5,069 nucleotides of DNA from JAQWUY01 sp049615605 (GTDB lineage Bacteria; Pseudomonadota; Alphaproteobacteria; JAQWUY01), in assembly GCA_049615605.1 (NCBI GenBank), contig JBMZFW010000062.1, forward strand, positions 1 to 5,069, given 5' to 3'. The position numbers were made by a program, and so were the translations under genes. The first letter of the stretch is position 1. The number at the start of each line of letters is the position of its first letter. Below the pieces are notes generated by a model. It ran no database searches and had not been told where the DNA came from. It saw only the letters and a list, made by a program, of their open reading frames with translations. This document shows, one piece after another, positions 1-5,069 of the stretch.

Positions 1-242
1 ACATTTTTGTATTTATGCCCGCTTGGATTTGCCATAGTAATATTTTTAATATTGCCAATGCCATCGGTTAACTTAATATCAACTTTACCAACCGATACTT
101 TGCGCCCCGTATTTTCATAGCCCAACTTTTCAATTTGCTGTTTAACGATTCCATTAACATCTAGGTTCTTAACAGTAAAGTACCCACCAACGACAACCAC
201 GCCAAGTATAAAAGTTAACACAAGTAAAATTATTTTTTTCAT
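1..242 (-). CDS. N-terminal part of a membrane-anchored AsmA-like protein (partial)
   Basis: The reverse complement gives an open frame of 80 codons from an ATG at 242 that runs off the left edge, so the C-terminus is missing. The start is supported by an AAGGA Shine-Dalgarno (252-256 on the plus strand) 9 bases upstream. The protein begins MKK followed by a hydrophobic segment at about residues 4-22, which reads as an N-terminal membrane anchor or uncleaved signal. After it come VNGIVKQQIEKLG (29-41), KVSVGKVDIKLTDGIGNIKNI (about 48-68) and MANPSGHK (70-77). The pattern of anchor, a helix, then 'V.V..VDI.L.DG.G.I....M.NP.G' resembles the start of AsmA/DUF748-type proteins linked to envelope biogenesis and lipid transport in proteobacteria. 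The family call rests on this remembered pattern only, and the exact role is unknown. The gene diverges from miaA and is probably not part of that operon. Confidence 0.6.
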   Translation of the reverse strand, partial: MKKIILLVLTFILGVVVVGGYFTVKNLDVNGIVKQQIEKLGYENTGRKVSVGKVDIKLTDGIGNIKNITMANPSGHKYKN

Positions 243-278
243 ATTTATAAATCCTTAACAATACTATATTATATTATT
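243..278. promoter_or_regulatory. Compact divergent intergenic region between the AsmA-like gene and miaA
   Basis: Only 36 bp, almost all A/T, separate the two divergent start codons. A TATATT hexamer on the plus strand (265-270) and a TATAAT hexamer on the minus strand (273-268) overlap, so the two genes may have facing or shared -10 elements. No convincing -35 was seen for either. The minus-strand gene has an AAGGA Shine-Dalgarno, but miaA has none. If 265-270 is the miaA -10, transcription would begin almost at the ATG at 279 and give a leaderless mRNA. Promoter function is inferred from the arrangement. Confidence 0.3.
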
Positions 279-1181
279 ATGACTTTTAATTCTATATATA
301 TTATTGGTGCGACCGCATCGGGAAAATCGGAACTTGCAATTAAACTATCCGAAAAATTAAACGGGGTAATTATCAACGCCGATTCAATGCAGGTTTATTC
401 AGGGGCAAATGTAATTACTGCTTGTCCAAGCGATGACGAATTAAATCAAGCCCCACATAAATTATATAATGTAATTGACCCAAGCAATGATTTTAATGTG
501 GTTGATTGGGTAAATATGGCAACGACGGAAGCGGAAAATTGTTTTAACAATAATACAACACCAATCTTATGTGGCGGTACGGGATTTTATGTATCAAACT
601 TTGTTGATGGCATTTCACCAATCCCTGATGTGGATAAAAATATCCGAAACGAAGTAAGAAAGTTATCCGCCGCACAACTATATGAATCATTAAAAGCGGA
701 AGACGAAATAATGGCAACAAGGTTAAAAGACGCCGACAGCCAGCGCATGGCAAGGGCTTTGGAAATTGTGCGTTCTACGGGTAAATCGTTATCGCATTTT
801 CAAAATATGCCAAAACAAAAATTGCAAACATCGGTTAAGCCATTAATTGTTGGCTTATTACCAGACAGGGAAATTGTTTATAACAAAATTAACGCCCGCT
901 TTGAAACAATGTTTGATGACGGGGTTGATGAAGTACAAAAATTATTAGACAGCAATCTTAACGAAGATTCACAATTAATGCGTGCCATTGGCATACCTGA
1001 ACTTATTAAATATATAAGGGGGCAGTGGGACAAGGATACGGCAATTGAAAAAGCCCAAACCGCATCACGCCAATATGCAAAACGACAAATGACTTTTATC
1101 CGCACCCAATTAAATACAGATATTCAAATTGAATCGGTGGATGAAATTGAAAAAGTTGTGGAAGCTTTTAAAAAACAGTGA
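279..1181 (+). CDS. miaA: tRNA dimethylallyltransferase MiaA
   Basis: MiaA transfers a dimethylallyl group to N6 of adenosine 37 in tRNAs that read codons starting with U, giving i6A37; it acts in the cytoplasm. The 300 residues match the family's usual length. Visible landmarks are the P-loop GATASGKS (10-17), INADSMQVY (32-40) with the conserved catalytic-type Asp35, the PHKLYNVID stretch (59-67), GGTGFYV (99-105) with conserved Thr101, QRMARALEIVRSTGKSLS (155-172), RAIGIPELI (235-243) and the tRNA-contact segment RQYAKRQMTFIR (264-275). The start fits because the beta strand leading into the P-loop begins right after it. No Shine-Dalgarno precedes the ATG, so initiation may be leaderless. 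The next gene begins 42 bp downstream with no visible terminator, so co-transcription is likely. Location upstream of ilvB is common in Alphaproteobacteria. Confidence 0.97.
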   Translation: MTFNSIYIIGATASGKSELAIKLSEKLNGVIINADSMQVYSGANVITACPSDDELNQAPHKLYNVIDPSNDFNVVDWVNMATTEAENCFNNNTTPILCGGTGFYVSNFVDGISPIPDVDKNIRNEVRKLSAAQLYESLKAEDEIMATRLKDADSQRMARALEIVRSTGKSLSHFQNMPKQKLQTSVKPLIVGLLPDREIVYNKINARFETMFDDGVDEVQKLLDSNLNEDSQLMRAIGIPELIKYIRGQWDKDTAIEKAQTASRQYAKRQMTFIRTQLNTDIQIESVDEIEKVVEAFKKQ

Positions 1182-1223
1182 TACCATTTAATTTATAAAT
1201 AATAAAAACAGGGAACTTCAAAT

Positions 1224-1703
1224 ATGAAAAAATTATTATTATCTGCAACAGTTGGGCTTTCACTTTTATCGGCACCTGCAATGGCGGGGTCATTAAAGGG
1301 CACAATTTATAAATCGCCAAATTGTGGTTGCTGTATGTTCCACGGGGAATATTTAAAATCAAAAAATATTAAAATTTCATATATTGAAAATGACACAATG
1401 TTGGACACGGTAAAACAAAAGTACAATATTACGGGTAATAACCGTGCATGCCACACAACGGAAATTGCGGGCTATGTGGTGGAAGGGCATGTTCCATATT
1501 CAGCAATTCAAAAGCTATTAAATGAAAAACCAAATATTGCAGGCATCGGTATTGGCGGTATGCCAACATTTTCACCAGGTATGGCGGAACCAGATGCAAG
1601 CAACCCATCAAAATTAAATGTATACGCATTAATGAAAGACGGAAGTACAAAATCATTCGGCACATTTGAATACAAAGGTGATAAGTTTTTTAGCGAGCTT
1701 TAA
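1224..1703 (+). CDS. Exported DUF411 / CopG-type copper-binding protein
   Basis: The 159-residue protein has a clear signal peptide: MKK, a hydrophobic core, and SAPAMA ending at residue 21 before GS, so export to the periplasm is expected. The mature part matches the DUF411 (COG3019) family, whose studied members (CopG of copper-resistance loci) have a thioredoxin-like fold and bind copper through cysteines. Visible signature motifs are YKSPNCGCC (29-37, CxCC at 34-37), ACHT (75-78), GYVVEGHVP (83-91), GIGGMP (109-114) and SPGM (117-120). The start is set by an AGGGA Shine-Dalgarno (1210-1214) 9 bases upstream. It lies 42 bp after miaA and 198 bp before ilvB, with no other copper gene visible nearby. 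A role in periplasmic copper handling is inferred from family. The symbol copG is not assigned because that name is also used for plasmid repressors. Confidence 0.9.
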   Translation: MKKLLLSATVGLSLLSAPAMAGSLKGTIYKSPNCGCCMFHGEYLKSKNIKISYIENDTMLDTVKQKYNITGNNRACHTTEIAGYVVEGHVPYSAIQKLLNEKPNIAGIGIGGMPTFSPGMAEPDASNPSKLNVYALMKDGSTKSFGTFEYKGDKFFSEL

Positions 1704-1728
1704 AACCGAATCATTTCAAGTAAATATT

Positions 1729-1757
1729 TTTTCAATAATTTTAATAAAATATATAAT
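1729..1757 (+). promoter_or_regulatory. Candidate sigma-70 promoter for the ilv operon
   Basis: TTTTCA (1729-1734, 4 of 6 to TTGACA) is followed by a 17-base spacer and a perfect TATAAT (1752-1757). Transcription would begin near 1764 and leave an untranslated leader of about 138 bases before ilvB. In such AT-rich DNA a TATAAT by chance is common. A second, weaker candidate is TTAACA (1772-1777) with TAATAT (1793-1798), but its 15-base spacer is short and it would start transcription inside the mini-ORFs. Confidence 0.35.
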
Positions 1758-1770
1758 TTTGTAATTATAT
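1751..1770. repeat. Perfect 8-bp inverted repeat overlapping the candidate -10 element
   Basis: ATATAATT (1751-1758) and AATTATAT (1763-1770) are exact reverse complements around a TTGT loop. Allowing a two-base bulge the stem extends to AAAAT on the left and ATTTT on the right. It could be an operator over the candidate promoter or a weak all-A/U terminator for the upstream gene. It has no G or C in the stem, so it would be an unstable terminator. Confidence 0.35.
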
Positions 1771-1780
1771 TTTAACAATA

Positions 1781-1823
1781 TTGCTATTTTTGTAATATGT
1801 GCAAAAAGGTTTGCGATTTTTGT
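1781..1823. repeat. Two direct repeats TTGC(T/G)ATTTTTGT spaced 30 bp
   Basis: TTGCTATTTTTGT (1781-1793) and TTGCGATTTTTGT (1811-1823) match at 12 of 13 positions, with starts exactly 30 bp apart, about three helical turns. Further TTGC units lie just downstream at 1823-1826 and 1828-1831. Same-face spacing is what a regulator binding two sites would use. The alternative is that the similarity comes from T-rich sequence or from the coding pattern of the mini-ORFs in the same stretch. Confidence 0.4.
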
Positions 1824-1838
1824 TGCGTTGCTTGTTAA
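1797..1838 (+). CDS. Possible Cys-rich leader mini-ORF (MCKKVCDFCCVAC)
   Basis: An ATG at 1797 opens a 13-codon frame ending with TAA at 1836-1838. Five of the 13 residues are cysteine (2, 6, 9, 10, 13). It lies 63 bp upstream of ilvB, within the region a transcript from the candidate promoter would cover. No Shine-Dalgarno precedes it, which argues against efficient translation. It overlaps a second, Leu-rich mini-ORF in another frame; at most one is likely to be the functional leader. Cys density could reflect the repeated TTGC/TTGT units rather than selection on a peptide. Confidence 0.22.
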   Translation: MCKKVCDFCCVAC

Positions 1839-1858
1839 ACTTGGGTAAAAATCTTTAA
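1799..1858 (+). CDS. Possible Leu-rich leader peptide upstream of ilvB
   Basis: A GTG at 1799 opens a 19-codon frame ending with TAA at 1856-1858; it reads MQKGLRFLLRCLLNLGKNL. Seven of 19 codons are leucine, and five of those seven are TTG, a codon that is sparse in ilvB, where TTA and CTT dominate. Leu/Val/Ile-rich leader peptides upstream of branched-chain amino acid operons are a known attenuation device, which fits the position 43 bp before ilvB. Against it, there is no Shine-Dalgarno before the GTG. A TTG start at 1820 would have AAAAAGG (1803-1809) 10 bases upstream and give a 12-residue version. Treat as a candidate only. Confidence 0.33.
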   Translation: MQKGLRFLLRCLLNLGKNL

Positions 1859-1896
1859 ATCAGTAATTAAATCATTAATTAAAAGTATTAAGGATT
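1815..1896 (+). promoter_or_regulatory. Candidate RNA switch controlling access to the ilvB ribosome binding site
   Basis: Three segments can pair in two exclusive ways. Sequestering stem: AATCTTTAA (1850-1858) with TTAAGGATT (1888-1896), nine pairs with one G-U, covering the AAGGA Shine-Dalgarno of ilvB (1890-1894). Inside it sits a perfect 7-bp hairpin, TAATTAA (1864-1870) with TTAATTA (1875-1881). Competing stem: GATTTTTGTT (1815-1824) with GGTAAAAATC (1844-1853), ten pairs including three G-U. The two stems share 1850-1853 and cannot coexist. The sequestering arm is made of the last two codons and stop of the Leu-rich frame. Stems are mostly A-U, so stability is doubtful and chance pairing is possible. 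No intrinsic terminator with a GC stem and U-run is present, so control would be on translation. Confidence 0.3.
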
Positions 1897-1901
1897 AAGC
1901 A

Positions 1902-3665
1902 ATGGCTAATAATAAAAAAGTAATGACAGGTGCGGAAATTGTTTTACGCGCATTAGTTGACCAAGGTGTGGACACGGTATTCGGTTATCCAGGTGGTGCG
2001 GTTTTACCAATCTATGACCAATTACACGAACACCCAAAAATTAAACATATCTTAGTTCGCCACGAACAAGCCGCCTTACACGCAGCCGAAGGTTATGCCC
2101 GTTCAACTGGTAAAGTTGGTGTTGCCCTTGTAACATCGGGTCCGGGTGCGACAAATGCGGTTACGGGATTAACAGATGCATTACTTGATTCAATTCCAAT
2201 CGTTTGTTTATCGGGACAAGTACCAACACACTTAATCGGTACAGACGCATTCCAAGAAGCAGATACCGTTGGTATTACCCGTTCGTGTACAAAGGCAAAT
2301 TATTTAGTAAAAGATAAAACTCGCCTTGCGGAAATTATGCACGAAGGTTTTTATGTGGCACAAAATGGTCGCCCGGGTCCTGTACTTATTGACCTGCCAA
2401 AAGACATTCAATTTTCAGACACTGAATATATGTCACCAGAAAAATATGAACACCGTTCATACCACCCACAAACAAAAGGCGATCCAGTTGCAATTAAGGT
2501 TGCAGCAGAAATGCTTATGAAAGCTAAAAAGCCAATTATTTATGGCGGTGGCGGTTTAATTAATTCGGGTACAAGGGCTTGTGAATTAGTTCGCGAATTA
2601 ACAGAAGTTTTAAACACACCAATCACATTAACATTAATGGGCTTGGGTGCGGTTGATTCAAATCACCCTAACTTTTTAGGTATGCTTGGTATGCATGGAA
2701 CATTTGAAGCCAACATTGCAATGCACGATTGTGATGTAATGCTTGCGGTGGGTTCAAGGTTTGATGACCGCGTAACGGGTCGCCTTGATGCGTTCAGTCC
2801 AAATTCAGAAAAAATCCACATTGATATTGATGAATCAAACATTAATAAATGCGTGCCAGTTGACCTTGGTATAGTCGGCGATTGTGAAAGCGTACTTGAA
2901 GACATATTAAATGTAATCCGTGCGAAAAAATTCAAAGCGGATGAAAAAGTATTACAACCTTGGTGGGATGCAATTAATGAAAATCGTGCTAAAGATTGTC
3001 TTTCTTATGAACAAGGAAAAGACAAAATTTTACCACAACACGCAGTTGTTAAATTAAATGAACTTTGTGAAAAATCTGGGCGTGATGTTCGTATCACAAC
3101 AGAGGTTGGACAACACCAAATGTGGGCAGCACAATATATGAAGTTTAAAGAGCCAAATAAATGGATGACTTCGGGTGGTCTTGGTACAATGGGTTATGGT
3201 TTCCCATCAGCCGTTGGCGTGCAACAAGCAAACAAAGACGCACTTACAATTTGTATTGCCGGGGACGCATCAATTCAAATGAATATCCAAGAAATGGCAA
3301 CGGTAACACAATATAAATTACCTGTTAAAATATTCTTGCTTAACAATCAATGGATGGGAATGGTTCGCCAGTGGCAGGAACTATTACACGAAGAAAGATA
3401 TTCAAACAGTTATACCGACAGTATGCCAGACTTTATGAAATTGGCAGAAGCATACAATTGGACTGGTATCACAATTAATACACCTGATGAATTAGAAGCA
3501 GGAATTAAGAAGATGATTGATACAGACGGTCCAGTATTTGTTGATTGTCGCGTTGCGAACTTAGAAAATTGTTTCCCAATGATTCCATCGGGTGCGGCAC
3601 ATAATGAAATGATTCTTGCCGCGTCATCGGATGCCATTGGCGAAGACGGTAAAAAGATGGTATAG
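1902..3665 (+). CDS. ilvB: Acetolactate (acetohydroxyacid) synthase large, catalytic subunit
   Basis: This thiamine-diphosphate enzyme condenses two pyruvates to 2-acetolactate, or pyruvate with 2-ketobutyrate to acetohydroxybutyrate, the first common step to valine, leucine and isoleucine. At 587 residues it has the standard length. Order of domains: an N-terminal pyrimidine-binding domain with GYPGGAVLPIYD (28-39) and RHEQAALHAAEGYAR (53-67, catalytic Glu55); a central FAD domain with GSRFDDRVTGRLD (284-296); a C-terminal cofactor domain with GDASIQM (454-460) to NN (481-482) and MVRQWQ (487-492), whose Trp491 matches the conserved substrate-site Trp. The C-terminal CFPMIPSG (557-564) is typical of the alphaproteobacterial form, sometimes called ilvI. 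An AAGGA Shine-Dalgarno (1890-1894) sits 7 bases before the ATG. The gene is followed after 11 bp by ilvN. Regulation through the leader is proposed separately. Confidence 0.97.
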   Translation: MANNKKVMTGAEIVLRALVDQGVDTVFGYPGGAVLPIYDQLHEHPKIKHILVRHEQAALHAAEGYARSTGKVGVALVTSGPGATNAVTGLTDALLDSIPIVCLSGQVPTHLIGTDAFQEADTVGITRSCTKANYLVKDKTRLAEIMHEGFYVAQNGRPGPVLIDLPKDIQFSDTEYMSPEKYEHRSYHPQTKGDPVAIKVAAEMLMKAKKPIIYGGGGLINSGTRACELVRELTEVLNTPITLTLMGLGAVDSNHPNFLGMLGMHGTFEANIAMHDCDVMLAVGSRFDDRVTGRLDAFSPNSEKIHIDIDESNINKCVPVDLGIVGDCESVLEDILNVIRAKKFKADEKVLQPWWDAINENRAKDCLSYEQGKDKILPQHAVVKLNELCEKSGRDVRITTEVGQHQMWAAQYMKFKEPNKWMTSGGLGTMGYGFPSAVGVQQANKDALTICIAGDASIQMNIQEMATVTQYKLPVKIFLLNNQWMGMVRQWQELLHEERYSNSYTDSMPDFMKLAEAYNWTGITINTPDELEAGIKKMIDTDGPVFVDCRVANLENCFPMIPSGAAHNEMILAASSDAIGEDGKKMV

Positions 3666-3676
3666 GGGGAAAGCTT

Positions 3677-4225
3677 ATGATAAAAACACCAAAATCAGCA
3701 TACTCTATTATTGAAGACGATAATTCAGAACAACGCCACACTTTCGCGGTAATCGTGGATAACCGTCCGGGTATCCTTGCCCGTGTGGTTGGTATGTTTT
3801 CTGCCCGTGGTTATAATATTGAAAGCTTAACCGTATCAAGCATTGATAAAGACAAAAAGCGTTCAAGAATTTCAATTGTAACAACAGGCACGAAAAAAAC
3901 AATTCAACAAATTGAAGCACAGCTTCGCCGAATTGTTGCGGTTAATTCAGCCCACAATGTGACGGAATCAAATCACGTGGAAAAAGAGGTTGTCTTAATT
4001 AAAGCAAAGCTTGAAAAATCAAACCGTGAAGAAATTTTACGCACGGCGGAATTATTCAAAGCACAAGTTGTTGATGCCACAGACGAAACAATGTTGTTTA
4101 TGGTTGTTGACAGCAATAATAATGTAAAAGAATTTATGAAAATTATGTTGGATATTTGTGAATGCGAAGTTGCCCGTTCAGGCGTCGTAGCAATGTCTTG
4201 CGATAAAGAAATTTTAGATGTATAA
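3677..4225 (+). CDS. ilvN: Acetolactate synthase small, regulatory subunit
   Basis: The small subunit activates the catalytic subunit and gives feedback inhibition by valine. The 182 residues hold an N-terminal ACT domain (about 21-97) with VDNRPGILARVVGMFSARGYN (27-47) followed by IESLTV, and a C-terminal domain with VEKEVVLIK (101-109) and VARSGVVAMS (165-174). The residues matching Asn11, Gly14 and Asn29 of E. coli IlvH, whose change gives valine resistance, are all kept here as Asn29, Gly32 and Asn47, so valine sensitivity is expected. The N-terminus is about 18 residues longer than E. coli IlvH. The start follows a strong AGGGGGA Shine-Dalgarno (3664-3670) that overlaps the ilvB stop codon, which suggests coupled translation. 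Also called ilvH. Confidence 0.96.
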   Translation: MIKTPKSAYSIIEDDNSEQRHTFAVIVDNRPGILARVVGMFSARGYNIESLTVSSIDKDKKRSRISIVTTGTKKTIQQIEAQLRRIVAVNSAHNVTESNHVEKEVVLIKAKLEKSNREEILRTAELFKAQVVDATDETMLFMVVDSNNNVKEFMKIMLDICECEVARSGVVAMSCDKEILDV

Positions 4226-4226
4226 T
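4198..4226 (+). promoter_or_regulatory. Candidate internal promoter ahead of ilvC
   Basis: TTGCGA (4198-4203, 4 of 6 to consensus) is followed by a 17-base spacer and a perfect TATAAT (4221-4226) that overlaps the ilvN stop codon. The start point would be near 4233, leaving a short leader with a small inverted repeat, ATACA (4229-4233) and TGTAT (4239-4243), just before the Shine-Dalgarno. This could give ilvC extra expression independent of ilvBN, as in bacteria where ilvC has its own promoter. The gap before ilvC (35 bp) is larger than that before ilvN (11 bp). Chance remains possible. Confidence 0.3.
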
Positions 4227-4260
4227 GCATACACATTTTGTATAAGAGGAAGGAAATAAA

Positions 4261-5069
4261 ATGCAAGTATATTATGATAAAGATTGTGATTTAAATATCA
4301 TCAAAGGTAAAAATGTAGCCATCGTTGGTTATGGTTCACAGGGTCACGCCCACGCACAAAACCTACGCGATAGCGGTGTTGAAAATGTTCACATTGCACT
4401 GCGTGCTGATTCAGCAACACGCACAAAAGCAGAAGGTGCAGGCTTTACTTGTATGACTCCTGCCGAAGCGGCGGCTTGGGCTGATGTGTTAATGATTTTA
4501 GCACCTGATGAACACCAAGCAGACATTTACCGCGATGAAATTGAACCAAACTTAAAGCAAGGTGCGACAATGGCATTTGCCCACGGTTTAAATGTTCACT
4601 TTGGTTTAATTAAACCACGCGAAGATGTTGATGTAATCATGGTTGCCCCAAAAGGTCCAGGTCACACAGTTCGTGGTGAATACTTAAAAGGTGGTGGTGT
4701 ACCAACATTAATCGCCGTTTACCAAGATGCAACTGGTAATGCAAAAACAACTGCCCTATCTTATGCATCTGCAAATGGTGGTGGTAAAGGTGGCATCATT
4801 GAAACTAACTTCAAAGAAGAATGTGAAACTGATTTATTTGGTGAACAAGCAGTTCTTTGTGGTGGTATCGAAGAATTAATCAAAGCTGGTTATGAAACAT
4901 TAGTTGAAGCTGGTTACGCACCAGAAATGGCATACTTTGAATGCTTACACGAAACAAAATTAATCGTAGACTTAATATACGAAGGCGGTATTGCAAACAT
5001 GAACTATTCTGTATCAAACACAGCTGAATACGGTGGTTATGTTTCGGGTCCTCGTGTAATCACAGCCGA
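4261..5069 (+). CDS. ilvC: Ketol-acid reductoisomerase, class I (3' end beyond window)
   Basis: IlvC isomerises and reduces acetolactate to 2,3-dihydroxyisovalerate, and acetohydroxybutyrate to the isoleucine precursor, using Mg2+ and normally NADPH. The window holds 269 codons; class I enzymes have about 340 residues, so roughly 70 are missing at the right edge. Visible: the Rossmann motif GYGSQGHA (23-30), cofactor loop LRADSATRTKAEGAG (47-61), FAHGLN (106-111) with catalytic-type His108, APKGPGHTVR (129-138), and the metal-binding set Asp191 and Glu195 in ETDLFGEQ (189-196) plus Glu227 and Glu231 in FECLHE (226-231), then NYSVSNTAEYG (248-258) with Ser252. The cofactor loop has Asp50 where many relatives have Gly and Thr53 where Ser is usual. 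A doubled Shine-Dalgarno AGGAAGGA (4247-4254) lies 6 bases upstream, suggesting strong translation. Confidence 0.96.
   Translation, partial: MQVYYDKDCDLNIIKGKNVAIVGYGSQGHAHAQNLRDSGVENVHIALRADSATRTKAEGAGFTCMTPAEAAAWADVLMILAPDEHQADIYRDEIEPNLKQGATMAFAHGLNVHFGLIKPREDVDVIMVAPKGPGHTVRGEYLKGGGVPTLIAVYQDATGNAKTTALSYASANGGGKGGIIETNFKEECETDLFGEQAVLCGGIEELIKAGYETLVEAGYAPEMAYFECLHETKLIVDLIYEGGIANMNYSVSNTAEYGGYVSGPRVITA

Noticed and set aside
1168..1362. Minus-strand frame of 64 codons over the miaA to copper-protein gap
   Set aside because: It overlaps the signal-peptide region of a recognised gene, and its protein has no recognisable motif.
1704..1750. Rho-independent terminator after the copper-protein gene
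   Set aside because: Only short all-A/T hairpins such as ATTTT-AAT-AAAAT (1738-1750) are present; no GC stem followed by a T-run, so no terminator is called.
1704..1901. T-box or other known riboswitch before ilvB
   Set aside because: The leader is too short and lacks the conserved T-box sequence and any GC-rich aptamer-like structure.
2281..2415. Open frames on the minus strand and other plus frames inside miaA, the copper-protein gene, ilvB and ilvN, up to 97 codons
   Set aside because: They lie wholly or mostly within well-recognised genes, have no ribosome binding site or family resemblance, and are expected as shadows.
3261..3287. GDA instead of the textbook GDG in the IlvB thiamine-diphosphate motif
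   Set aside because: GDASIQM is, as I recall, the usual form in alphaproteobacterial enzymes, so it is a lineage trait and not a defect.
4753..4800. Repeated GGTGGT codons in ilvC
   Set aside because: They encode the conserved Gly-rich segment of the enzyme; not a DNA repeat element.

Overview
The window looks like a piece of chromosome from an AT-rich alphaproteobacterium. This is inferred from gene order (miaA just upstream of acetolactate synthase large subunit, small subunit and ketol-acid reductoisomerase, an arrangement I associate with Alphaproteobacteria), from the alphaproteobacterial form of the acetolactate synthase (GDASIQM in the thiamine-diphosphate motif, CFPMIPSG near the C-terminus), and from strong use of A/T-ending codons. 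No species is named; an uncultured gut or host-associated lineage would fit. There are no mobile elements, RNA genes or CRISPR arrays.

Layout: the left edge holds the 5' part of a minus-strand gene for a membrane-anchored AsmA-like protein (1-242). It diverges from miaA (279-1181) across only 36 bp. miaA is followed after 42 bp by a small exported DUF411/CopG-type copper-protein gene (1224-1703). A 198-bp AT-rich non-coding gap (1704-1901) comes next, then the branched-chain amino acid genes ilvB (1902-3665), ilvN (3677-4225) and ilvC (4261 to beyond the right edge), closely spaced and each with a clear Shine-Dalgarno sequence.

Function: IlvB and IlvN form acetohydroxyacid synthase, with the valine-sensing residues of the ACT domain kept. 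IlvC carries out the next step towards valine, leucine and isoleucine. MiaA isopentenylates A37 of tRNAs that read codons starting with U. The CopG-like protein is unrelated to that pathway and looks like an insertion between miaA and ilvB.

The most interesting stretch is the ilvB leader (about 1729-1901). It holds a plausible promoter, two 12/13-identical direct repeats exactly 30 bp apart, and two overlapping mini-ORFs of odd composition: a Cys-rich 13-mer from ATG and a Leu-rich 19-mer from GTG that uses mostly the otherwise rare TTG codon. It also holds two mutually exclusive RNA pairings, one of which hides the ilvB ribosome binding site using the last codons of the Leu-rich frame. This resembles a leader-peptide attenuator acting on translation. 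It is a hypothesis from sequence reading only, and AT-rich DNA can produce such pairings by chance.
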